Assembly (NCBI GenBank): GCA_905236925.1
Contig: CAJOQS010000031.1
Location: forward strand, 1 to 6,533
DNA from: an uncultured Lachnospiraceae bacterium
GTDB lineage: Bacteria > Bacillota > Clostridia > Lachnospirales > Lachnospiraceae
DNA: 6,533 nt
Direction: 5' to 3'
Shown here: positions 1 to 6,453 of the stretch, piece after piece
Layout: every line of letters starts with the position of its first letter
How positions within the stretch are numbered: position 1 is the stretch's first letter
Notes under the pieces: generated by a model
Told to the model about the DNA's origin: nothing
The model's input: only the letters and a program-made list of their open reading frames with translations
Databases searched by the model: none
Translations under genes and position numbers: made by a program

Positions 1-45
1 GATCATAGCCGCCGCGATCCGCCTTTTTACTGAGCTCTTCTTCAT
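1..45 (-). CDS. Partial CDS: N-terminus of a probable exported protein
   Basis: Only the first 15 codons are present; the gene runs off the left edge. The start at 45 is preceded by AAAGGA at 52-57, six bases upstream, and the frame stays open to base 1. The peptide reads MKKSSVKRRIAAAMI: a strongly basic stretch followed by the beginning of a hydrophobic run. This is typical of a signal peptide or lipoprotein leader. Since it follows a sugar-kinase and aldolase operon on the same strand, a solute-binding protein of an ABC transporter is a reasonable guess, but nothing visible proves it. An alternative start at 52 in another frame would give a charged peptide (MKYEEELSKKADRGGYD) and has AAGG directly against the ATG, which is poor spacing, so I prefer 45. 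Confidence 0.5.
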   Translation of the reverse strand, partial: MKKSSVKRRIAAAMI

Positions 46-80
46 ATTTCATCCTTTCAGACCTTGCGGTACAGGTCAAC

Positions 81-111
81 GAAGGGCCGGGACCGAAGTC
101 CCCGACCCTTC
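81..111 (-). other. Intercistronic stem-loop with UUCG tetraloop, no T-tract
   Basis: On the minus strand GAAGGG pairs with CCCTTC at the base and GGGAC pairs with GTCCC at the top, closing a C(TTCG)G tetraloop. One bulged T, one C-G pair and one G/G mismatch lie between. The stem should be stable, but the bases after it (GTTGACCTG) contain no T-tract, so it is not a standard intrinsic terminator. It lies between the aminotransferase stop and the next start, where it could be a weak or partial terminator, or an mRNA processing or stabilising element that sets the downstream gene at a different level. On the plus strand a T-rich stretch follows only about ten bases after the stem, which is also a poor terminator. 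Confidence 0.6.
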
Positions 112-172
112 TAAAACATTCTTTTTCTCTGTCTGTTTCCGGTATACTCCGCGAACAACCCTCATCAGGGCA

Positions 173-1666
173 TCAAAGCAGTCCCTTGTCGGTCTTCTTG
201 ACGTGCTTGAATACCTCTTCGAATCTGTTAAGCGCTTCGTCGATTATCTCGGGAGTATCTGCAAGCGATGTATACAGACGGCTTCCTGCCAACGTCACGA
301 TACCGTTGGCCATATATGCCGCACCCATGCGCTCCATTGAATCCTTGCGGACATACATCATATCCTTGTGCTTTAACAGTCCGAGAGCTGACTTTAAGAA
401 GCTCATGGATGAGAAGTCAAAGCTCATTGCGCCGGTGCATTCAAGATGTACGATCGAGCCCTGGTTATACGCAACGAACGGAAGTCCGTACTTGTCGATA
501 AGTCCCTTCAGGCCGTCGCAGAGCCTGTCGCCCATGCGTCCCGCAACCTCGCAGGCATTGGTGCGTTCGATCTCCTTGATCGCGGTATAGCCGGCGATGC
601 AGGAAAGCGGATTTGCCGATAAGGTTCCGCCGACATACGCTCTGTGCTTGCCGGTCGCAAGTCCCGCAGCCATAAGTCCGGCATATTCCTTCTTGCCGCC
701 TACTCCGCCTGCTGCCGGATATCCGCCGGCAACGATCTTACCGAAGATAGTCAGATCCGGAACAACGTCAAAGTAGCCCTGTGCACCCGAAAGTGCGACT
801 CTGAAGCCTGTAACAACCTCATCAAAGATGAGCAGAGCACCGTATTTGTCGCAGAGCTCGCGAACACCCTTGTTGTATTCATGCGCAACGGGTCTGGTAC
901 CGCTCTCGGGACCAACGGGCTCTAAAAGAACGGCTGCTGTGCCGCCCTTTAAGCGGTTCAGCTTCAGCATCCTCTCAAGCATGTCAAGATCATTGGGTCT
1001 TACCTCGTCGGTCTTACCGAAGCAGCTGCCCGGGATACCGTGAGATTCAAGCAGGTTGCGGCTTCCGGGAATCTTGAGTCCGTAGACCATCTGATCCGAC
1101 CATCCGTGATAAGCGCCGCCGACCTTGATGATGCGCTTCTTGCCGGTGGCAATGCGGGCTATTCTCAGGGATGCCATAACGGATTCGGTACCCGAGCCCA
1201 GCATTCTGAACATCTCGACATTGGGCATATGCTTGTTGATCTCGCGCGCGATCAGCATTTCCGATTCATGAAGAAGTCCGGTAACCGGTCCGCAGTCATT
1301 CAGAAGCTCGATGACCTTCTCTCTGATCACCTCATAGTTGCTGCCAAGGATAGTGGGGCCGCCGGCCTGAAGGAAATCAATATACTTGTTTCCGTCCTTG
1401 TCGTAGAGATAAGCGCCGTTCGCCTTCGACATGCACATCGGGAAAGGCTTGTTGAACGCAAGGTTGTGCTGAACACCGCCGGGGATGTATTTCTGCGACT
1501 CCTCGAACACAGCGTGGCTTTCCTTGCACTTTTCATCGTAGTATTTCAGGACGGTGTTCTGATAGTAATCGTCATCCACCTCCCAGATAGGCTGTGAAGT
1601 AAGATTCTTCAGCCTTGCATTGATATCCTTGGGGTCATCCCATCTGCTGATTCCGCAATTATTCAT
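173..1666 (-). CDS. Class III aminotransferase, glutamate-1-semialdehyde aminomutase-like
   Basis: A 497-residue PLP enzyme of the fold-type I, class III aminotransferase family, closest by motif to glutamate-1-semialdehyde 2,1-aminomutase. The family entry motif IPGGV is at residues 61-65, GSGTE at 157-161, YHGW at 186-189, DEVVTGFR at 282-289 (D282 should contact the pyridine nitrogen), the Schiff-base lysine K310 in FGKIVAGGYP, and GTLSANP at 347-353. It is longer than the usual roughly 430 residues: about 50 residues are added at the N-terminus and there is an insertion around 412-440. After IPGGV the residues are QHNLA where true aminomutases carry NSPVR, so the arginine thought to hold the substrate carboxylate is absent. 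No haem-pathway genes are nearby. It is therefore more likely an aminotransferase or aminomutase for an amino sugar, amino polyol or aldehyde than a HemL; the substrate is unknown. The start at 1666 has GGAGGAG at 1674-1680, seven bases upstream, and overlaps the end of the GtrA gene by eight bases, implying translational coupling. Confidence 0.9.
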   Translation of the reverse strand: MNNCGISRWDDPKDINARLKNLTSQPIWEVDDDYYQNTVLKYYDEKCKESHAVFEESQKYIPGGVQHNLAFNKPFPMCMSKANGAYLYDKDGNKYIDFLQAGGPTILGSNYEVIREKVIELLNDCGPVTGLLHESEMLIAREINKHMPNVEMFRMLGSGTESVMASLRIARIATGKKRIIKVGGAYHGWSDQMVYGLKIPGSRNLLESHGIPGSCFGKTDEVRPNDLDMLERMLKLNRLKGGTAAVLLEPVGPESGTRPVAHEYNKGVRELCDKYGALLIFDEVVTGFRVALSGAQGYFDVVPDLTIFGKIVAGGYPAAGGVGGKKEYAGLMAAGLATGKHRAYVGGTLSANPLSCIAGYTAIKEIERTNACEVAGRMGDRLCDGLKGLIDKYGLPFVAYNQGSIVHLECTGAMSFDFSSMSFLKSALGLLKHKDMMYVRKDSMERMGAAYMANGIVTLAGSRLYTSLADTPEIIDEALNRFEEVFKHVKKTDKGLL

Positions 1667-2117
1667 TGATATGCTCCTCCTCTTTTATGTTGGTGTCAAT
1701 TGATTTTCCGAATACGATAAACCTGTCGTACAGGTATTCCAGAGACAGATTCAGTACCATGTTGATGCCGGTCACGAGATAATCGTTCCACATTCTGGTG
1801 TCTGCAAGGTAATTTCCGAGCAGAGTCGTTACAGGTGTGAACACCGTATAGAACAGTGCCACAAGCGCCATGGCCTTCGGAACGCTGGCGGCGCTTTTAA
1901 AGGTGAACTTCCTGTTGAGCGTGAAATTCCATACGACCGACAGCACCAGGGCTATAAGGTACCTGGGCCAGTAGGGCATATCTGTCAGTTCGGTAAGAAG
2001 CGTAAAGGAACCTGCCTCGATCACTCCCGCCGATATCGAAAAACCAATGAATTTCAGCGTCCGGATCAGTTCCTTTCTTCTGTTGTCCGGCTTAAGCTCG
2101 GTCATTTCTTCTGCCAT
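1659..2117 (-). CDS. GtrA-family four-helix membrane protein
   Basis: A 152-residue integral membrane protein of the GtrA/DPMS family. Four hydrophobic segments are visible at about residues 21-43, 50-67, 82-103 and 113-135. Family signatures are NFTLNRKFTF at 64-73 and, at the end of the last helix, YDRFIVF at 130-136; the N-terminus is hydrophilic and charged. GtrA proteins are small membrane proteins usually encoded beside glycosyltransferases and linked to translocating lipid-linked sugars, or acting as membrane partners in cell-surface glycosylation. No glycosyltransferase is seen here, so the role in this operon is open; sugar or product transport is one possibility. The frame is open back to 2171, but the start at 2117 is chosen because AAAGGAG at 2125-2131 sits seven bases before it. 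That start also leaves a 13-base gap after the aldolase gene rather than a 41-base overlap. Its end overlaps the aminotransferase start by eight bases. Confidence 0.88.
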   Translation of the reverse strand: MAEEMTELKPDNRRKELIRTLKFIGFSISAGVIEAGSFTLLTELTDMPYWPRYLIALVLSVVWNFTLNRKFTFKSAASVPKAMALVALFYTVFTPVTTLLGNYLADTRMWNDYLVTGINMVLNLSLEYLYDRFIVFGKSIDTNIKEEEHINE

Positions 2118-2130
2118 AGACGGGCTCCTT

Positions 2131-3123
2131 TCATGAATTCTTTTTCTTTGAATACTTCTTTGTGTAAACAAAATGCATCAGGCAGCAGTCAAACCATCCG
2201 ATCCTTTCACTGCTTCCTTTTCCCTCTGCATTCATATCGGTGATCGCGGACTTCTCAAGCAGCAGCCTCAAAGCCTCGGCATCATCACTGTCCATGCCGT
2301 GAATGACCGCGCCGCAGTCCTTTACAAACACCGCGCAATGCTTCTTTAAGGCATTTTCCACGGCTTCGGGCGAATTGACGACTACCTCAACCTTTCTGCC
2401 GATCATCTGGGCCATGTCATCAAGCCTTGCCGGCATCGGCCTGTCATCGCGGGATCTGAGCACAACATCCTTTGCCGTTACGGCCTGAATGTTGGGATCC
2501 TTATTCCCCTGCATGAACAGGATCGGTTCGGCAGCCTTATCCCCATTGGTGCTAAAGCGCTCGGGGTATTTAAGGTTTCTTCTGCAGATCTCTTCGAGCA
2601 GCGCGGCATTCTCAAATGCCTTTTCCTTTGTTTCCGCAGCGATCAGCGCTCCGTGATCCTTCATAAGTATGGTGTGGTTTCCCGCCTCCATGACTTTGCG
2701 AACCGCTTTTTTCAGTTTCCCTGTTCCGGGCAGTCCGTAGCCCGCCTTTCCTATTCCTCCGAGGCGTTTTCTTTCTTCCCCGGTCACGTCAAGCCCTTCG
2801 AAGCCCGCAACAGAGATCGCCGAAGCATACACCTGATGCGTATGGATCACGAACCCGACTTCGGGAAATATCTCATAGGCTGCGGCATGGATGCCCTTCT
2901 CGCTGGAAGGCTTCCTTTTGCCGTTCCATTCCATTGTCGTCCTGTCGACCAGCACAAGGTCCTCATCCGTTGTGCGGACATAGTCGAGTCCGCTCGGAGT
3001 GATAAGAAATGTCGTGTCGCTGACCCGGGCACTGATATTTCCCCATGTTCTGGCGACCAGTCCCTCTTTAAGAAGCTCCCGTCCCGTGGAAGTCACAAGT
3101 GCCCTTAATTCATTCTCATTCAT
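2131..3123 (-). CDS. Class II aldolase/adducin-family protein with extra C-terminal domain
   Basis: A 330-residue protein. Residues 1 to about 185 form a class II (zinc-dependent) aldolase domain like L-fuculose-1-phosphate aldolase. T26 and N29 in TWGNIS, S44-G45 in TPSGLD and S73-S74 match the phosphate-binding positions. E75 fits the catalytic acid, and H94, H96 (HTH) and H157 (KDHGA) the metal ligands. The expected reaction is reversible cleavage of a ketose 1-phosphate to dihydroxyacetone phosphate and an aldehyde; decarboxylase or epimerase relatives share the fold, so the reaction is not certain. Typical members are about 210-230 residues. Here roughly 110 further residues include KDCGAVIHG at 268-276, echoing KDHGALIAA at 155-163 with the metal histidine replaced by C270. 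The protein ends in a lysine-rich tail (YSKKKNS). AGGAG at 3130-3134 lies six bases before the start, and the kinase gene ends 12 bases upstream. Its own stop is 13 bases before the GtrA start. Confidence 0.9.
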   Translation of the reverse strand: MNENELRALVTSTGRELLKEGLVARTWGNISARVSDTTFLITPSGLDYVRTTDEDLVLVDRTTMEWNGKRKPSSEKGIHAAAYEIFPEVGFVIHTHQVYASAISVAGFEGLDVTGEERKRLGGIGKAGYGLPGTGKLKKAVRKVMEAGNHTILMKDHGALIAAETKEKAFENAALLEEICRRNLKYPERFSTNGDKAAEPILFMQGNKDPNIQAVTAKDVVLRSRDDRPMPARLDDMAQMIGRKVEVVVNSPEAVENALKKHCAVFVKDCGAVIHGMDSDDAEALRLLLEKSAITDMNAEGKGSSERIGWFDCCLMHFVYTKKYSKKKNS

Positions 3124-3135
3124 CTGCCGCTCCTC

Positions 3136-4728
3136 TTAGCCGTTCAGCTTTCTGAAATTCTTCTTGTTGCTCTCGTAGAGCTTTCTGAATACCTCGTAAT
3201 TCGTGTCGTAAACTTCTTTTGAAGTGCTGTCCGGGAAATATGTCCTGTCAAGGCTTACAAGCTCGTTTGCGTAGCCAAGATCCGGTATCTTCTTAAGATC
3301 CTCGGCCACAAGGAGTGCCGCGCCGACCGCACCAACGTCCTTGCTGAGCTTGACCGTTTCCACGGTCTTTCCGGTGATGTCGGCAAGCATCTGGCAGGTT
3401 ACCTCCGAAAGCGCGCCGCCTCCGACGAACCTCAGGGTATCCGATGTTTTTGTCTTATTGTCCTGACATTCCAGCATCCAGCGCAGATGGAAGCAGATTC
3501 CCTCAAGCACTGCTCTTAGCATGTCGCGTTTTCCGGTCTCAAGCCTGATATTGAAGAACATTCCTGCTGCCGCGGGATCCTCAAACGGGCAGCGGTTTCC
3601 GTGAAGCCAGGGAGTGAATATCACGCCGTTGCTTCCCGCGGGAACCTGAGCAACCACCTTGGACATGTAGTCATACAGACTTGTATATTCCTTCTCTACC
3701 GAATCGGTCACATCCTTCTTCTGGAGATAGATGTTTATCTCATCCATTACCATATGGTCCTTGACCCATTCGAAGCACTTGCCGGCTGTTTCCATCTCGG
3801 CAAAATAGTTGTAGAGATCATCCTGGGCGCCTACAATACCCGCGATCATTGCGTTGATGTCGACGAGCTGGCGGTCTATGACAGTGCCTACCCAGCCCGA
3901 CGTTCCCCAGTAGACATGAGTGTCTCCGAGCTTGGTCGCTCCGGCTCCTATTCCTATCAAGGTAGCGTCTCCGCCGCCTCCGTATACGGGTGTGCCCGCC
4001 TTAAGTCCAAGCTCCCTGGCAACCTCGGGCAGAAGCCCGCCCGCAACCTCGTCGCAGCCGATTATCCTGGGAAGATGCTCGTACTCAACCCCGTACATTC
4101 TGCAGAGCTTTTTGCTCCAGCAGTTCTTCCCCTTGCGGCTGTCATAGAGGAAGGTGGAATAGGCCGAATCCGGAGTCATGATGCACTCGCCTGTCATCCG
4201 GCAGATAAAGTACTCCTTGACATCCAGCCATTTATATACCTTTGAGAACAGCCCGGGTTCATTCTTCTGGACCCATTTGTATTTCCAGAGGGGATCCTTG
4301 ACGCTTGTGGATGCGGCGTGCGTAACGATCATGCTCTTAAGAAGCATACGCCAGTTGACTCCGGCCACGCACAGACCGAACTGCTCGGTCTGCCTCATGA
4401 CTTCGCCTGCGCGCTGATCCATGTAACTCATCGGACGTCTGAGAGGCTTTCCGTCGCGGTCAACGAGCACAAGGCCCTGCATCTGCGAGCAGAAGGAAAT
4501 ACCGACTATCTCGTCGGGAGAAACTCCGGTCTTGGAAATAAGCCCCTTCGTGGTACGGATTATCGCATTCCACCATTCCTTGTCATCCTGCTCGGCTCCG
4601 CCGTTATCCAGGATGTAAAGGCCGTAAGTGCAGTATTCTCCGCCGATGAGCCTTATCTCGCCGTCAATAGAGAAAAGACATGATTTGACGCCGGTTGTCC
4701 CGACATCGTAAGACAGTACGTAATTCAT
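3136..4728 (-). CDS. FGGY-family carbohydrate kinase (xylulokinase-like)
   Basis: A 530-residue cytoplasmic sugar or polyol kinase that should transfer the ATP gamma-phosphate to a hydroxyl of its substrate. The N-terminal actin-like half has the phosphate-1 motif YDVGTTGVK at 7-15 and the substrate-side segment SYMDQRAGE at 101-109. The second half has GGGGDATLIGIGAG at 250-263, with D254 in the position of the catalytic base, then WGTSGWVG at 274-281. The C-terminal FGGY adenosine region is RFVGGGALSE at 433-442, followed by KDVGAVGAALL at 463-473. It is somewhat longer than E. coli XylB (about 484 residues). Xylulose, ribulose, fuculose, rhamnulose and erythritol kinases share these motifs, so the sugar is not decided. 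The downstream aldolase suggests the product is a ketose 1-phosphate or similar. The start at 4728 follows a G-rich ribosome site (AAAAAGGGGG, 4734-4743). The gene begins 33 bases after tetR, with no obvious promoter of its own, so it is probably cotranscribed with tetR. Confidence 0.93.
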   Translation of the reverse strand: MNYVLSYDVGTTGVKSCLFSIDGEIRLIGGEYCTYGLYILDNGGAEQDDKEWWNAIIRTTKGLISKTGVSPDEIVGISFCSQMQGLVLVDRDGKPLRRPMSYMDQRAGEVMRQTEQFGLCVAGVNWRMLLKSMIVTHAASTSVKDPLWKYKWVQKNEPGLFSKVYKWLDVKEYFICRMTGECIMTPDSAYSTFLYDSRKGKNCWSKKLCRMYGVEYEHLPRIIGCDEVAGGLLPEVARELGLKAGTPVYGGGGDATLIGIGAGATKLGDTHVYWGTSGWVGTVIDRQLVDINAMIAGIVGAQDDLYNYFAEMETAGKCFEWVKDHMVMDEINIYLQKKDVTDSVEKEYTSLYDYMSKVVAQVPAGSNGVIFTPWLHGNRCPFEDPAAAGMFFNIRLETGKRDMLRAVLEGICFHLRWMLECQDNKTKTSDTLRFVGGGALSEVTCQMLADITGKTVETVKLSKDVGAVGAALLVAEDLKKIPDLGYANELVSLDRTYFPDSTSKEVYDTNYEVFRKLYESNKKNFRKLNG

Positions 4729-4761
4729 ATAAACCCCCTTTTTGCAGATCCGCGGAAAGCA

Positions 4762-5388
4762 TCAGATCCCAAGTGCTCCGTAGATAAAACCTACCATTGC
4801 CTTGCCGACCGCTTCCGGATTGTCACAGTTTTCCGCTCCGCAGTATACCTTCATTCGCTCACTGTAATAATCACAGGTCAGTGAAAACTGAAGCATCATC
4901 AGAAGATTGTCAAAGAAAAACGCCAGTATTCTCGGATCGCCGGATATCCGGACCATTCCGTCCTTTTCCGCCTTATCCATAAGACCCGCATAGACCTTCG
5001 CGCTCATGCCCTCGATCCTTGAGGCCAGCTTCGAAGCGAACCGCGCGCAGCTTCCGGTCGTTATCTCGTGATACATCCGGTAATAGCTCCGGTGCTCGGC
5101 CGCTGCCTCGATCAGATCACTGACTATGCGCTCGATGCAGTTCTTCAGGTCATCCTCATTCCTGATAACATTCTCCATGACCTGCTGAAGCAGTTCGAGC
5201 GAATAATCGACACAGGCCAGGAAAAACGAATCCTTGTCTTCGTAGTACTTGTAGATGACCCCGACGCTGACTCCCGCCCTTTTAGCTATACCGGACATGG
5301 CAGTCTTCTCAAGTCCGTTCTCCGCGAACTCTTCGATCCCTGCCTCGATGATCTTCTCCAAAGTCGCATCATCAAGCTTTTTATGCAT
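4762..5388 (-). CDS. TetR/AcrR-family transcriptional regulator
   Basis: A 208-residue one-component regulator. Residues 8-55 are the N-terminal DNA-binding domain, with the helix-turn-helix at about 29-49 (TAMSGIAKRAGVSVGVIYKYY) and the following KDSFF typical of the family. Residues 60-208 form an all-helical ligand-binding and dimerisation domain with no recognisable ligand signature. It heads the kinase, aldolase, GtrA and aminotransferase operon. It probably represses its own promoter through the palindrome in its leader, with release by a pathway ligand; this is inference from position. Two starts are possible, 5400 and 5388. I choose 5388 because GGGGTG at 5393-5398 is a fair ribosome site four bases before it, whereas nothing convincing precedes 5400; the longer form would add MGCS. 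Confidence 0.9.
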   Translation of the reverse strand: MHKKLDDATLEKIIEAGIEEFAENGLEKTAMSGIAKRAGVSVGVIYKYYEDKDSFFLACVDYSLELLQQVMENVIRNEDDLKNCIERIVSDLIEAAAEHRSYYRMYHEITTGSCARFASKLASRIEGMSAKVYAGLMDKAEKDGMVRISGDPRILAFFFDNLLMMLQFSLTCDYYSERMKVYCGAENCDNPEAVGKAMVGFIYGALGI

Positions 5389-5404
5389 TGAACACCCCAT
5401 TCAG

Positions 5405-5422
5405 ATCGTTCTCGTGAACGAT
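5405..5422. promoter_or_regulatory. Candidate TetR operator (inverted repeat)
   Basis: Perfect 7-bp arms, ATCGTTC and GAACGAT, flank a 4-bp centre (TCGT), giving an 18-bp near-palindrome of the size TetR-family dimers usually bind. It lies between the predicted transcription start (near 5433) and the tetR start codon, where a bound repressor would block or roadblock transcription. I saw no second copy in the other intergenic stretches of the window. Confidence 0.7.
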
Positions 5423-5439
5423 AATTCACATCTGTTTTC

Positions 5440-5468
5440 ATTATCACTCACAACTCCGGAAAAGTCAA
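5440..5468 (-). promoter_or_regulatory. Sigma-A-type promoter of the tetR-led operon
   Basis: On the minus strand the -35 box TTGACT (5463-5468) and the -10 box GATAAT (5440-5445) are separated by exactly 17 bases. Each differs from consensus at one position. Transcription should begin near 5433, giving a leader of about 45 bases to the 5388 start, with the inverted repeat inside it. It is the only good promoter seen upstream of the five-gene run. Confidence 0.8.
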
Positions 5469-5469
5469 G

Positions 5470-5500
5470 AAAAAAACACCCGGATCAGTCTCCGAGTGTT
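5470..5500 (-). terminator. Intrinsic terminator of the hydrolase gene
   Basis: On the minus strand AACACTCGGA (5491-5500) pairs over ten positions, with a single T-G wobble, with TCCGGGTGTT (5475-5484) around a six-base loop. A run of seven T (5470-5476) follows and partly overlaps the stem end. The stop codon of the hydrolase gene (5485-5487) lies in the loop and its last codons form the 5' arm. The -35 box of the next promoter begins two bases after the T-tract. Confidence 0.87.
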
Positions 5501-6402
5501 TTCTCTATAAAGTTCTTTAACATTTCGAAGTATCCGTCGGGGTCAACGATCGCGGAAGCAGCGTGTCCGGCGTTATCGACGAGCCTCATCTCCTTCTCTC
5601 CGGGATTGTTTTCGTATATCCGCCTGCAATGCTCCGGAACGATAAAGTCATCTGCCGCGCCATGCACGCATAACAGAGGTATCGTATTCTGCTTCACTGC
5701 CTCCGCAGGCTCCGCAGCCTTGAAGGATATCCCGTACATGATCCGTGCCGCGATGTCCGTGGGATATACCATAAATCCAGGGACATGCAGCTTCTTCATG
5801 CTGCCCTTAAAAACGGTGATGATATCGGCAAAGGCACAGTCCTCGACAGCAAAAGATACATTTTTCTTAACAGCCTCATTCTTGAGCGACATAAGTACAG
5901 TGGATGCTCCGAGCGATTCTCCATGGATCCCGATGACGATGTCCGGTCCGTACCTCTTCGCTGTGTCCTCGATGACATCGACAAGAAAATCAACCTCGCG
6001 GACAGAGTAGCTGCAGGGCTCCGCCGCATTCTCGCCGTGTCCTCTTTCATCGAACATGACGCAGTTGAACCCCAGCCTGCGGTAATGAACGGCATACTTC
6101 AGCATTCCGAAACGGTTGTCGGTGTATCCGTGCGCAAGTACGACATACCGGTTTCCGGCTTCCGGCGCGGGCAGGTATGAGACATGAATATCCTCGTTCC
6201 TGCTGCTTTTTACGATGTAGTCGGTGAACAGGTCCCGCGTGATCCTGGAGGCGTCCCTAACATGCTCCTGCTGCCATTTCCATGCCTGATCGAGAGTCTG
6301 CCTCCTGCCGTGTACGATAAACGAAGCAAATACAGCACATACGGCGCAGAACAGCACTATAAGCACAGCTATCACAATCAAAGCCACTTTCATTTTTCTC
6401 AT
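5485..6402 (-). CDS. Membrane-anchored alpha/beta hydrolase (YqkD-like)
   Basis: A 305-residue serine hydrolase with an N-terminal membrane anchor: basic MRKMK, then a hydrophobic helix at about residues 5-29, placing the catalytic domain probably outside the membrane. HGYTDN at 91-96 is the oxyanion-hole region, followed by FDERGHGEN at 117-125. The nucleophile elbow is GESLG with S163. The acid is probably D251 in HGAADD and the base H280 in NAGHAAS. This arrangement, with the AGHA-S-DP pattern near the end, resembles Bacillus YqkD and related esterase or peptidase-like hydrolases; the substrate is unknown. The frame is open to 6504, but the start at 6402 is chosen because AGAGGAAGG (6409-6417) lies six bases before it and a good promoter sits inside the longer frame. 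It has its own promoter and terminator, so it is a separate unit from the sugar operon. Confidence 0.88.
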   Translation of the reverse strand: MRKMKVALIVIAVLIVLFCAVCAVFASFIVHGRRQTLDQAWKWQQEHVRDASRITRDLFTDYIVKSSRNEDIHVSYLPAPEAGNRYVVLAHGYTDNRFGMLKYAVHYRRLGFNCVMFDERGHGENAAEPCSYSVREVDFLVDVIEDTAKRYGPDIVIGIHGESLGASTVLMSLKNEAVKKNVSFAVEDCAFADIITVFKGSMKKLHVPGFMVYPTDIAARIMYGISFKAAEPAEAVKQNTIPLLCVHGAADDFIVPEHCRRIYENNPGEKEMRLVDNAGHAASAIVDPDGYFEMLKNFIEKTLGD

Positions 6403-6424
6403 CTCCGTCCTTCCTCTACTCCGT

Positions 6425-6453
6425 ATTTTACAGGAAACACCGGGCTTTGTAAA
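6425..6453 (-). promoter_or_regulatory. Sigma-A-type promoter of the hydrolase gene
   Basis: On the minus strand -35 TTTACA (6448-6453) and -10 TAAAAT (6425-6430) are separated by 17 bases, and TG directly precedes the -10 box. Transcription should start near 6418, leaving a very short leader that is almost entirely ribosome-binding site. This supports the 6402 start codon. Bases 6454-6533 show no other supported feature. Confidence 0.75.

Noticed and set aside
53..80. TTGACC as a -35 box for the left-edge gene
   Set aside because: No acceptable -10 box lies 16-18 bases downstream, and such a box would overlap the ribosome site.
71..163. Short minus-strand frame of 29 codons spanning the hairpin
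   Set aside because: It starts at an ATG with no ribosome site, and its product (MRVVRGVYRKQ...) has no recognisable feature; the hairpin explains the base pattern better.
1040..1597. Long plus-strand open frame opposite the aminotransferase gene
   Set aside because: It lies entirely opposite a well-supported conserved gene and its translation shows no domain; the same holds for the plus-strand frames opposite the kinase (3601-4245) and hydrolase (5255-6010).
2118..2171. Longer GtrA start at 2171
   Set aside because: It would overlap the aldolase gene by 41 bases, and the added residues are the aldolase 3' end read in another frame; the ribosome site points to 2117.
4729..4761. Possible separate promoter or operator (CCGCGG palindrome) before the kinase gene
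   Set aside because: The 33-base gap has no room for -35 and -10 boxes, and a six-base palindrome is too short to support an operator call.
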